This document shows positions 46,216 to 54,438 of a stretch of DNA of 64,000 nucleotides, piece by piece. Every line of letters starts with the position of its first letter. The stretch's first letter is position 1. The DNA comes from an uncultured Carboxylicivirga sp. (GTDB taxonomy: Bacteria > Bacteroidota > Bacteroidia > Bacteroidales > Marinilabiliaceae), in the NCBI RefSeq assembly GCF_963674565.1, contig NZ_OY771430.1:4154001-4218000 (forward strand), read 5' to 3'. The translations under genes were made by a program, and so were the position numbers. A model generated the notes under the pieces. That model worked only from the letters and a program-made list of their open reading frames with translations, did not search any database and was not told the origin of the DNA.

Positions 46216-46230
46216 TGCGGAGAGAGGGGG
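46216..46230. repeat. Left attachment site (15-bp tRNA-Ser 3' end copy)
   Basis: TGCGGAGAGAGGGGG, identical to 54263-54277, which covers the 3' end of the intact tRNA-Ser gene. This is the direct repeat expected from site-specific integration at a tRNA gene. Confidence 0.85.
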
Positions 46231-46368
46231 TCTGCATAGACTCAATACGATCGATTAAACAAGACCTTAAAAATACTAACAAAACCTCATATAATCCAGT
46301 ATTTTCGGGACTATTTAAAATATATACATATTGAATAGTATTGAATAAATTTTCATGCAATTGACAAT

Positions 46369-46388
46369 CCGTAGGCATTTGGTAGGCA
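46369..46388 (+). repeat. Arm-type repeat, left
   Basis: CCGTAGGCATTTGGTAGGCA, with two GTAGGCA units 11 bp apart. It differs in one base from 54186-54205. It lies 36 bp upstream of the integrase start and next to its promoter. Likely a binding site for the integrase N-terminal domain; inference. Confidence 0.65.
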
Positions 46389-46396
46389 AACATTGC

Positions 46397-46404
46397 TATA
46401 TTTG
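46397..46404 (+). promoter_or_regulatory. Candidate -7 box of the integrase gene
   Basis: TATATTTG matches TAnnTTTG, 20 bp before the ATG. A TTTG at 46378-46381, inside the arm repeat, is 15 nt upstream and could be the -33 element. Integrase binding to the arm site would then block its own promoter. Confidence 0.4.
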
Positions 46405-46424
46405 TTCACCTAAAGAACAATCAT

Positions 46425-47714
46425 ATGGCCACAATCAACTATCAAATCATAGGAAAAAAAGAAAAAGTGAACATCTATCTTCGCTTAACAATAAAAAGAG
46501 GTTCTCAATTTAGGGTTAAAACTGGCTTTATTATAGATAAGAATGACTGGAGCTCAAAAACAGGATTACCATTTTCCAATAGAGACACCGATCTCAAAGA
46601 ACTCACAACAACACTTAAAAATCTCAAAAACTCTCTCTGGAACAACCTCAACAAGGCAGAAAGTGAAGGAGTAATAATTGATAAAAACTGGGCTGAAGAT
46701 CAAATCAATCTAATTAAAGGAAAGAAAGAGGTTAGCGATCCTGACAGATTAGTAAATTACTTTCAAACTTATATAGACGAACTCCCTTTTAAGAGGGCTA
46801 ATGGATCAACTAGACCCATTACAAAAGCAACCATTACAAAATACAAAACAATCCAAACCAAAATATCGGACCTTGAAAAATTCAGAAAAAAGCCAATATT
46901 TATTAAAGATGTTGATCTCTCTTTTAGAAAAGAATTTATTGATTACTTAATTAACAATCAAGAACTATCTGAAAATACAGTAGGAAGATACATCACAGTT
47001 GTTAAAACCGTATGTAGAGATGCCGGGATTAAAGGCTTCCAAACACATCATCAACTAGAAGCCATCAAAGGCTTTACTAACAAGGTGACAAAGATCTATT
47101 TTACTTTTGAAGAGCTTAAAAGGATATCAACAGTTAAGCTTGAATCCGAATCTTTAGATAATGCAAGAGATTGGTTAGTTTTAGGCTGTTATATTGGACA
47201 AAGAGGGGGAGATCTGCTAAATCTTACACATAAAAACATCTCCACTAAAGGTAAAAATAAGACTATTGAGCTTACACAAGAGAAAACTAGCAAAAACATT
47301 ATAATCCCTATAAAAGGACCTATAGAAGAAATACTCAAAAAGAGGAATGGAAATTTCCCCAGACCAATTTCAACTCAAAAATTTAATGAGTACATTAAAA
47401 AAGTTGCTTTGGCAGCAAATTTTACTGAGCCGACTGAGGGTTCTGTCGTTGAGGTTGTTAAAATTGACGGTAAAAATGTACAAAGAAAAAAATATGGAAC
47501 ACACCCCAAATATAAACTTGTTACTTCGCATATTTGCAGGCGTTCATTTGCATCAAATCATTATGGTGAGATGTATACATCATCAATAATTGCGATTACA
47601 GGACATAGTACCGAGCAACAATTTTTAGACTATGTTGGCAAACCTCCAATTGACCACACTCAACAAATTGCTGATCAATTAGAGACAATATACAACAAAC
47701 ACCTAAATGGCTAA
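46425..47714 (+). CDS. Tyrosine recombinase / integrase
   Basis: A 429-aa site-specific recombinase. N-terminal arm-binding domain (about 1-95; VNIYLRLTIKRGSQFRVKTGFIIDKNDW), SAM-like core-binding domain (about 105-205), and catalytic domain with R260 (GQRGGDLLNL), H369-x-x-R372 (HICRRSFA), H394 (GHST) and nucleophile Y403 (LDYVGK). It catalyses integration and, with an excisionase, excision at the tRNA-Ser site. It is the first gene inside the left attachment site and is followed after 11 nt by an unknown gene. Confidence 0.95.
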   Translation: MATINYQIIGKKEKVNIYLRLTIKRGSQFRVKTGFIIDKNDWSSKTGLPFSNRDTDLKELTTTLKNLKNSLWNNLNKAESEGVIIDKNWAEDQINLIKGKKEVSDPDRLVNYFQTYIDELPFKRANGSTRPITKATITKYKTIQTKISDLEKFRKKPIFIKDVDLSFRKEFIDYLINNQELSENTVGRYITVVKTVCRDAGIKGFQTHHQLEAIKGFTNKVTKIYFTFEELKRISTVKLESESLDNARDWLVLGCYIGQRGGDLLNLTHKNISTKGKNKTIELTQEKTSKNIIIPIKGPIEEILKKRNGNFPRPISTQKFNEYIKKVALAANFTEPTEGSVVEVVKIDGKNVQRKKYGTHPKYKLVTSHICRRSFASNHYGEMYTSSIIAITGHSTEQQFLDYVGKPPIDHTQQIADQLETIYNKHLNG

Positions 47715-47725
47715 TTTACAGATAT

Positions 47726-48553
47726 ATGCTAGAAATCACGAAAGAATTAAATAGAGTTTTTGAATTGCATGATAATGTAAGGCGTTATACTGCATTAAAC
47801 CCCAATATCCCTAAAAAAGTAAATAGTATTTTTAGTGTTGAATTTGAAGATCTGTACTACGAAAGCATGGAAACTGAATATCTCTGGTCACACTGCCCTT
47901 TCGCTACATACAAGATGCATTATCAAGTGCTCTTAGATGAATACATTTATATGAATCCTGATGGGCTAGAATCTGAGTTTATTTTAAATGAAATACAAAA
48001 TATAAAAGGTGAGTATGTTGAGGTGGATAAAGAAATCTTGCTATCTCATGGAATAATCAATCATAATGGCCCAATACACAGCCATATATATACAACCGGT
48101 AAAGAGCGCCTTAAACTAGTTTTACGTTTTGTGTTAGAAAAAAACACATATAATAGAGTTTGTCAAAGTCAAGATAGGAAACTCTCATTTCTTAATTCCA
48201 GACTCGAACAGCTTAATACAAAATCCAATCAGCAAATTTTAAGCCCAGTAGAACCAATATTAGATTTATCTGATAATAAACCAGCTTTGCAATTCGTCAT
48301 GCTACATGAATTGGGATTCATCGATCATTTAGATATGCATTCTGATGCTCCATTAAGCGAAAGTAAAAAAGCTAGCATTTTAAGCTATATTACTGGAATT
48401 AAAGCCGATAACCTTCGCAAAATGATAAATGGTTCAAAAAATGATGATCGAAACAAGAAATTAACTGTTGACAATATTACAAAAGTTCATCATATTCTTT
48501 CCAATCTTGGCATAAACACAAAAAAACTAAAAAACTCACAATCATCTAATTAA
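47726..48553 (+). CDS. Unknown element protein (275 aa), possible regulator
   Basis: Not firmly recognised. A soluble protein starting MLEITKELNRVFELHDNVRR. The C-terminal part (KKASILSYITGIKADNLRKMI, then KLTVDNITKVHHILSNLGI) looks like a helical DNA-binding module recalling RteC-type regulators of Bacteroides elements, a weak resemblance. It is 11 nt downstream of the integrase, so it is probably co-transcribed and may control excision or transfer. It ends before the 11-bp repeat cluster. Confidence 0.55.
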   Translation: MLEITKELNRVFELHDNVRRYTALNPNIPKKVNSIFSVEFEDLYYESMETEYLWSHCPFATYKMHYQVLLDEYIYMNPDGLESEFILNEIQNIKGEYVEVDKEILLSHGIINHNGPIHSHIYTTGKERLKLVLRFVLEKNTYNRVCQSQDRKLSFLNSRLEQLNTKSNQQILSPVEPILDLSDNKPALQFVMLHELGFIDHLDMHSDAPLSESKKASILSYITGIKADNLRKMINGSKNDDRNKKLTVDNITKVHHILSNLGINTKKLKNSQSSN

Positions 48554-48569
48554 ACTAAATTCAACAATT

Positions 48570-48606
48570 CTGGGGAATCCCCATAATTTCCCCGATAAAT
48601 CCCCAG
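48570..48606. repeat. 11-bp-phased TCCCC repeats upstream of the HTH gene
   Basis: TCCCC occurs at 48578, 48589 and 48600, exactly 11 bp apart, with an opposed GGGGA at 48572 forming the palindrome GGGGAATCCCC. The whole block is framed by CTGGGGA / TCCCCAG arms. It lies 38 bp before the excisionase-like start: a likely operator or iteron-type protein-binding array. Confidence 0.6.
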
Positions 48607-48644
48607 CATTCATTTGCACCATTATAAATTTTAATCAATAAGTA

Positions 48645-48923
48645 ATGGAGCAAATTCAATTTATTCAAACCACACCAGAGCAGTTAAAAAAAGCCATTAT
48701 CGAAGGCGTTAATGAACAATTAACACGCCTTGAGAGGAACTTCCAACCCAAAGAGCCAATTGAGCTTCTTACCAGAAATGAAGTGAAAGACCTATTAAAG
48801 GTTGATCTCTCCACAGTCCATAATTGGACCAAAAGAGGCAAATTAAAGTCGTATGGAATTGGAAATAGAGTCTATTACAAAAGAAATGAAATAGAGGCCG
48901 AATTAGTGCCTTTAAGCATTTAA
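48645..48923 (+). CDS. Excisionase-like helix-turn-helix protein
   Basis: A 92-aa protein with a MerR-type winged HTH (about 38-90): IELLTRNEVKDLLKVDLSTVHNWTKRGKLKSYGIGNRVYYKRNEI, the HTH_17 / excisionase pattern. It probably directs the integrase toward excision or represses element promoters. The N-terminal 37 residues are a charged helix. It sits just downstream of the phased TCCCC sites. Confidence 0.82.
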   Translation: MEQIQFIQTTPEQLKKAIIEGVNEQLTRLERNFQPKEPIELLTRNEVKDLLKVDLSTVHNWTKRGKLKSYGIGNRVYYKRNEIEAELVPLSI

Positions 48924-49080
48924 TAATTGGGTTCACTCAGGGGCAATTCAATTCACTATTAACTATTGAGCTATTTGATGAGGTTAGATGAATTATCTTA
49001 ACCAATGGTATTATATTTTTTTCATCTCGCAACCTCATCATTGCGCTCAAAACCTCGATTAACACCTAATAGCCCCTTAT

Positions 49081-49111
49081 AAGGTCCTTACAAGCCCCTT
49101 ACTAGGACCTT
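49081..49111. repeat. Inverted repeat AAGGTCCT...AGGACCTT
   Basis: 8-bp perfect arms (49081-49088 and 49104-49111) with a 15-nt spacer. The sequence AGCCCCTTA occurs once before and once inside the repeat. It lies in the 316-bp gene-free stretch before the Rep-like gene; it could be part of a replication origin or an operator. Confidence 0.45.
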
Positions 49112-49131
49112 TGTAAAAGGTATTCATTAGA

Positions 49132-49181
49132 CTTTGGAAACCCTTTGCATAGCCTTTGCAAAGCCTTTTGTTTAGTCTTTG
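49132..49181 (+). repeat. Phased CTTTG repeats upstream of the Rep-like gene
   Basis: CTTTG or CTTTT occurs at 49132, 49143, 49154, 49165 and 49177, spaced 11, 11, 11 and 12 bp. Two units are nearly identical 11-mers (CCTTTGCATAG, CCTTTGCAAAG). Helically phased short repeats next to a Rep-like gene resemble iterons. The remaining part of 48924-49239 holds no other recognised feature. Confidence 0.5.
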
Positions 49182-49239
49182 GGATCTTCTACTAAAGAGT
49201 GTTATCCATTCCAATATATTCTCATACTACACTTTTATA

Positions 49240-50163
49240 ATGAAATTTACAATGATTGATTACATCAAAGCTTTAATAACTGACTTAGACAGAAATATCC
49301 TTTTAAACAACCCTTTATTAAACTTCTGTCTCGAGGTAAACCCTACAACAGGTGAGCTAAGAGCTTTAAATAAAAACAATAAGAAAAGAACACAGTATAT
49401 GAATGCTTTCTATAGAGGGTTGGAATTTAGGATCTATGAAAGCGGTTCAATATTCATCGGTGGTAGTCTCCATAAATATTGGAACAATGGAGAACACAAC
49501 TACAATGACTTTAACTATTCTGCATTAATTGAGGTTTTGAAGGATATTGAAATCAAATTCAATATCAATACTAATCAACTCATATTAAAGCAACTAGAAA
49601 TAGGGGTTAATATCATACCTCCTATACCAACAGAGCAAATACTAGAGAACTGCTTTAATCATAGGAGAACAGAATTTAAATGGACTTATGTGCCGGATGA
49701 AGGAAAATATATCCAAGCTAAACACAGTCAATATATTATAAAAATATATGACAAGGCACACCATTATAGTTCCAAAGGGTTTAATATATCCACAACTGAA
49801 ATAATGAGATTTGAAATTAAATATACTAAGATGGAAAAACTTAAGAATCTTGGAATTATCTCACTTGGTGATTTGTTAACCTACGGCCTACAAAAGTGGA
49901 TGTATATCTTAGTAAAGGAATGGGAATCTATATTATACAATGATCATACCATCAATAGCGATCATCCTTCAATCTTAAAATATAGTAATCCTTTATTTTG
50001 GAAGAATCTCAAAAGACACTCTTCTAATGGCACTTACATTTATCACAGAAGGAAATTTAAGGAACTTTCAGTTGCAACATCCTCATTAATTAGCCAATCT
50101 ATTAGTTCACTTATCAAAAATAAGTGTAAAAGTCTAATTTATTATAATTTAGAAGCAGATTAA
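49240..50163 (+). CDS. Possible replication initiator (Rep_trans / phage gene II-like)
   Basis: A 307-aa protein from ATG 49240; an upstream TTG (49156) would place coding sequence over the phased repeats and is not favoured. Weak family signs are YRGLEFRIYESGSIFIGGSLHKYWN, then LKQLEIGVNI, IIKIYDKAHHYS, and IMRFEIKYTKMEKL, a Y-D-K then R-x-E order seen in Rep_trans and filamentous-phage replication proteins. If correct, it would nick the element for rolling-circle replication after excision. The alternative is an unrelated element protein. Confidence 0.5.
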   Translation: MKFTMIDYIKALITDLDRNILLNNPLLNFCLEVNPTTGELRALNKNNKKRTQYMNAFYRGLEFRIYESGSIFIGGSLHKYWNNGEHNYNDFNYSALIEVLKDIEIKFNINTNQLILKQLEIGVNIIPPIPTEQILENCFNHRRTEFKWTYVPDEGKYIQAKHSQYIIKIYDKAHHYSSKGFNISTTEIMRFEIKYTKMEKLKNLGIISLGDLLTYGLQKWMYILVKEWESILYNDHTINSDHPSILKYSNPLFWKNLKRHSSNGTYIYHRRKFKELSVATSSLISQSISSLIKNKCKSLIYYNLEAD

Positions 50164-50491
50164 AATTAAGTAAGCTTAATAATTGTATATCTATACTTTA
50201 ACTAAGTTTAATTAAATCATACATTTAATACTTATTATCTAATAATATTAAAGCAAGTTAATCTTTCCTAAACCAGTAAGGATTAGACATTAAGATTGTA
50301 AAGTTTATAATTTTAAGGGTTTATTCTCAAGTTCAGGTTTAGGATGTTAATTTGCGTCTTATGTCCTTTAAAACCTAATACTATACAAAGTACACAAATT
50401 GACCAACATTTCTTAAGTAATTATTTAAATGAAATATATACAAAAGTATCTAAATTGACACTTTAATTATATTGTCAGAATAAACCTAACT
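50164..50491. other. 328-bp AT-rich intergenic region
   Basis: It separates the Rep-like gene from the convergent protease gene. It is strongly AT-rich, with no ORF, clear terminator or repeat array that I can support. Confidence 0.5.
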
Positions 50492-53080
50492 TTATGCCTG
50501 CTGTTTAATCTTTATTTGGTTAGAAATTCGTGTTCTTACTTCTTCATAGATCATTAGATTTGTTGCCTCACTAACTTCTAATGAAACAACAAGACCATAA
50601 AGAATCTCAGTGTTTTTATCCTTCTTTCCATCATTTTTACAATTTACTTTTATTTCCAACACTTCTCCATCAGAAAAAGGATATGCAGTAGATTCTTCAA
50701 ATATCTCATGTTGGATCGTGCCTCTTCTTACTGCATCTTTATCTGACTCAAATCTTGAAGAAATAATCTTACCACCTTCTACACTAAACCATACATTTGA
50801 ATGTCTATATTTTATTGATTTATGGTTTATTGGTGCAATATATGCTAATGTTACAGTTAATCTTCTTTTGGTTGTAGTTGAACTTAAAGATGGAGGTAAT
50901 GGCAATTCGAATAAATGCCCTTCATCCTGCTTTATTTTGCCAAATGAAATGATAGTAGCTTTTTGATCCGTACAATTTAAAGATCTATCTATATCTGGGA
51001 TACCATAACCTATTAATCTACTGATATTCTTTTTTATTGTAGATTTATTACCTAAGCTCTCCAAATGCGCCATTAAAACTTCTCCAACTTCTCCCCATTC
51101 TGCACCATGTACAATTAAAGCTTTCGTCATTACAGCTTCATATTGATTTAATTCATCCACAGAAAACTGACCATCAACAACATTTCTAAGTTCCTCAATA
51201 CACAAAATAGAAGCCCTTGAAATTAATGCAGCAGCATTGCTAGAACCTGTAATGTAACCTACCTTATTAGAAATTCCAGTTCCATCAGGACATGCCACCT
51301 TTAATCCCGGAGGCGCTAAATTACTAACAATCTTCAACTTGGACGAATTTCCATTCATTGCAAAATTATAAGAATACAATTGCTTTCCGCTTTCATAAAC
51401 TATATCAGGCTTTATTGATCTGTTAAATCCTCCTCCAATTGGATTTGTTGGACTAAATAATACACTTTCAAAAGGATTAATCCTGTACTTATTTGATACA
51501 AAATCGGACGAATCATAATGTAGTCCTCCTACAGTTATAGCATTAATACTTTCTGCTGGTGATATTAACCTGCGATTTCTAGAGTCTTCAATAAGTTTCT
51601 TCAAAATGTAGCCTTCTCTCTCCTCTTTTGTATAGCTAAAAAACTCTTCTTCAGAAAGATCTATATCAATTTCCTTATAATGATTCCCAGAACTAACAAC
51701 AATTAGTAATTTATATTTTTCACTCAGATAATCTAATAATCTAGCTAATGGACTCATTAACCGATTGAAGTGGATTGAAGAAATACCAATAGAAAAATTT
51801 ATGACCTTAACACTTGGAGCCTTGGGCGGCTCCCCACCTTCTCCTTCTAAAATTCTTCTAATTGAACGATTTATCAAATCCAGTGTTAAAACAGAATCAG
51901 GTATATATTCTACAATTGGCGAACTCTTATGGTTTGGTTGCATTATAGGCCTCAAATAAACAAATGAATCTAAAGAATAATTGCTTTTTTCGAGATCGCC
52001 ATGAATAATTAATGATGACATTGCTGTTCCATGCATTCTTTCGGAAGCTAGATAAGCTTTACCATACTCTTCTGGATCATCTATTATTAGCCTTTCTTTT
52101 AATACATCATGATTTGAATAAGGATAACCATCTAAAATTGCTACTAATGGCTCTTTCTTTGGCAATGGTCCTAATTCATTTACCTTTATGCCCCCAGAGA
52201 CGCTATCGTCTTCAATGCTCTTATCTGCTATCATTTGAGCTAACGGCCTAAAAAACATAATATAATCAGACCTAATTAACTCTATATCTGGATCTATAAT
52301 AATTTCTTCAATTGTTTTCGCTGGTAATTCAACCAATAATGCGTGATATCCAATTTCTTTTAATTCACAATAATCTAATATTTTACCACCAAGTTCAACT
52401 ACAAGCAACGCTACTCTTTCATAACTTTCACGATTCTTCCCATCATTATTCCTATCCCAAAGTTCAATTTCAAATTTTATTGATGCTAAAGGATCATATC
52501 GAAGGTTTTCTTTCCAGATATCAATTATTCCTGTTTCAAGTAACCGATCCTCGACACCCCATCTTCTTACCTCTTTTAGATGCCAAAAAACCTCTTTAAA
52601 CTTAGCATAACCCTTAAACTTACCAGATCTAAAATTAAGGTCTGGTTCATCTTTTATCCTATTCCATAATGATAACATTTCTTCCAAGGCCCTCTGATTT
52701 GACATCAACATGTATAGTGTTCCTGACAAATCTTTATTTTCATCCTTCTTACTAAAAAAATCTTCATCAGGAGATATACCTTCAATATCAACTTCACCCA
52801 TCCACTCCAAACCTTGAATCTTCGCTACTGCTTTTGCAAACTCGGCAACTGAGCCTATTGTTTTTATTACAATTACTTGCTCTGGATCAATTCCAACAGT
52901 TGAATCTTGTATTTCCACTCTTCTACTCTCAAAAGCTTTATTAAGCTCACGAAACATAGGCACTACTCTCTCTATTTGCCTATCACGAGATGGATAATGA
53001 ACACTGGGTATAAAAGGAAGTCTTGACTCGCTCTCGGAAATAGTTGGTTTTGGGAATAAAATTAGGGGATGTTTGGCCAT
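50492..53080 (-). CDS. ietS: Subtilisin-like (S8) serine protease, IetS-like
   Basis: An 862-aa cytoplasmic protein (no signal). The S8 triad is D317 (VAILDGYP), H350 (RMHGTAMSS) and S614 (TGSSNAAALIS), with oxyanion Asn N466 (VVSSGNHY). The N-terminal 300 residues are an accessory region, and about 700-862 is a beta-rich C-terminal domain. A subtilase directly after a AAA+ ATPase gene is the layout of IetAS, first reported as a plasmid-stability/incompatibility pair in which the protease is toxic, and later listed as an antiphage system. Start is 15 nt after the ATPase gene. Activity control by the ATPase is expected from the family. Confidence 0.8.
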   Translation of the reverse strand: MAKHPLILFPKPTISESESRLPFIPSVHYPSRDRQIERVVPMFRELNKAFESRRVEIQDSTVGIDPEQVIVIKTIGSVAEFAKAVAKIQGLEWMGEVDIEGISPDEDFFSKKDENKDLSGTLYMLMSNQRALEEMLSLWNRIKDEPDLNFRSGKFKGYAKFKEVFWHLKEVRRWGVEDRLLETGIIDIWKENLRYDPLASIKFEIELWDRNNDGKNRESYERVALLVVELGGKILDYCELKEIGYHALLVELPAKTIEEIIIDPDIELIRSDYIMFFRPLAQMIADKSIEDDSVSGGIKVNELGPLPKKEPLVAILDGYPYSNHDVLKERLIIDDPEEYGKAYLASERMHGTAMSSLIIHGDLEKSNYSLDSFVYLRPIMQPNHKSSPIVEYIPDSVLTLDLINRSIRRILEGEGGEPPKAPSVKVINFSIGISSIHFNRLMSPLARLLDYLSEKYKLLIVVSSGNHYKEIDIDLSEEEFFSYTKEEREGYILKKLIEDSRNRRLISPAESINAITVGGLHYDSSDFVSNKYRINPFESVLFSPTNPIGGGFNRSIKPDIVYESGKQLYSYNFAMNGNSSKLKIVSNLAPPGLKVACPDGTGISNKVGYITGSSNAAALISRASILCIEELRNVVDGQFSVDELNQYEAVMTKALIVHGAEWGEVGEVLMAHLESLGNKSTIKKNISRLIGYGIPDIDRSLNCTDQKATIISFGKIKQDEGHLFELPLPPSLSSTTTKRRLTVTLAYIAPINHKSIKYRHSNVWFSVEGGKIISSRFESDKDAVRRGTIQHEIFEESTAYPFSDGEVLEIKVNCKNDGKKDKNTEILYGLVVSLEVSEATNLMIYEEVRTRISNQIKIKQQA

Positions 53081-53095
53081 AATGTTCAGACTTTA

Positions 53096-54070
53096 TTATG
53101 TGACAACTTTCTCTGTTCTCGTATCCCAAAGGCTCAATTCTTGCTTCACAATTTCCTTAAGGATCTGATCAGGTTTATTAAGTATGTATTTCCTTAATAT
53201 TGTTAATGCAAAATCCTCTATTTCAGAGTAATTAGCACCATAAAGTCTTTTAGCTAAAGTTAAAGGTGAATATCCAAATTGCATTGAATATCGAGATTCA
53301 AACCCAACAATCCATTCTTCAATTCTCTCTCTTGTAGGTTGAGGAAGGTTAACTCTTGCTTGAAACCGCCTCCAAACAGCTCTATCAAGTAATTCTGGAT
53401 GATTTGTTGCTCCAATTACAAAAACATGAGATGGTAATCTATCAATTTGTAAAAGTAATGAACTTACAACTCTTTTAATTTCACCTGTCTCATGTGTATC
53501 ACCTCTTTCCTTCCCTAATGTCTCAAACTCATCAAAAAACAACACACATTGTCTTGTACGAACATACTCAAATAACTTATTTAACCTAGAAGCTGTTTCT
53601 CCAAGGTAAGTACCGATAATAGATTCATATCTTACAACATAAAGAGGAATCATGAGTGAGTTGGCTATTACTTCTGCTAGTGAAGTTTTACCATTTCCTG
53701 GAGGCCCGATCAAAAGAATTCTATTTCGTGGTTCTAAATTATAGGACCTTAATAGATCAACACGAAACTGCTCTTTAATTATTTCTTCACAAATTATTTT
53801 CACATCTTTCGGAAGAATGATGTCTGTAAAAGTCTTTCTAGGCACAACTTCAGTTACAAAACTTTCAATTCGTCCCTCCAAAATCGAAGGTTTATTAAAT
53901 GTTTGCCTATTTTCAGTAGAACTTAAAACCTCCTCTAAATCTTTTGCTAGAACAACATGATTCTTTTTTCGTTCTTCAGCAATTATCGCCTCAGCAACTT
54001 TTCGAAACATACTTTTATTATCCGAAATTCCATGTTTAATTAAATTCAATAATAAATCTGCTCTAGCCAT
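53096..54070 (-). CDS. ietA: AAA+ ATPase, IetA-like
   Basis: A 324-aa ATPase. Walker A is G122-PPGNGKT-129, Walker B FFDEFE with D180-E181, sensor 1 GATNHPELLDR (N223), and arginine finger RR234-235. The N-terminal 95 residues form a helical region. The fold matches the FtsH/Cdc48-like AAA clade of IetA, which pairs with the S8 protease IetS. It is first in the two-gene operon, so it would be made before the protease, as expected for a controlling partner. It lies at the right end of the element, 195 bp from tRNA-Ser. Confidence 0.82.
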   Translation of the reverse strand: MARADLLLNLIKHGISDNKSMFRKVAEAIIAEERKKNHVVLAKDLEEVLSSTENRQTFNKPSILEGRIESFVTEVVPRKTFTDIILPKDVKIICEEIIKEQFRVDLLRSYNLEPRNRILLIGPPGNGKTSLAEVIANSLMIPLYVVRYESIIGTYLGETASRLNKLFEYVRTRQCVLFFDEFETLGKERGDTHETGEIKRVVSSLLLQIDRLPSHVFVIGATNHPELLDRAVWRRFQARVNLPQPTRERIEEWIVGFESRYSMQFGYSPLTLAKRLYGANYSEIEDFALTILRKYILNKPDQILKEIVKQELSLWDTRTEKVVT

Positions 54071-54092
54071 TCGTTTGTAATCTTTAAGTAAT

Positions 54093-54118
54093 CAAATATA
54101 CACAAAATGATCAGACAA
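54093..54118 (-). promoter_or_regulatory. Candidate promoter of the ietAS-like operon
   Basis: On the minus strand TTG (54118-54116), 15 nt, then TATATTTG (54100-54093), 22 bp before the ATG. The -7 box is exact but the spacing is shorter than the usual 19-21 nt. Confidence 0.4.
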
Positions 54119-54185
54119 TATGATTTTACAAAGGATTACAGAAACACACAAATTAAGTTTCTTCAGAAATCTATTAAATACCCAC

Positions 54186-54205
54186 CCGTAGGCATATGGT
54201 AGGCA
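54186..54205 (+). repeat. Arm-type repeat, right
   Basis: CCGTAGGCATATGGTAGGCA, 19 of 20 bases identical to the left copy at 46369-46388, same orientation, 57 bp from the right core repeat. Confidence 0.65.
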
Positions 54206-54262
54206 TATTTAACCAGATATAATGCCTATAGATCTGATTTTATGCTTGTTGCGATTTTTAGA

Positions 54263-54351
<89 letters not shown>

Positions 54352-54411
54352 AATAATATTCAAATATAGAAACTTATTCTTAACAATTAAGTTCACCATA
54401 TAAAATAAAAA

Positions 54412-54430
54412 ATCCCGAAATTATCGGGAT
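54412..54430 (-). terminator. Terminator after tRNA-Trp
   Basis: ATCCCGA / TCGGGAT stem (7 bp, 5-nt loop) followed on the minus strand by TTTTTATTTTA. It lies 9 bp after tRNA-Trp and before tRNA-Ser, so the two tRNAs are probably separate transcripts. Confidence 0.75.
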
Positions 54431-54438
54431 CATTTATG

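Noticed and set aside
46157..46393. 78-codon minus-strand reading frame across the left end of the element
   Set aside because: It runs through the terminator, the tRNA-Ser fragment and the arm repeat; these explain the sequence and the frame shows no protein-like pattern.
48570..48606. CRISPR-like array
   Set aside because: The repeat unit is only 5-7 bp with 11-bp periodicity; there are no spacers of CRISPR length and no cas genes in the window.
49156..49239. N-terminal extension of the Rep-like protein
   Set aside because: It would be read from the phased CTTTG repeats starting at TTG; the ATG at 49240 is a better start.
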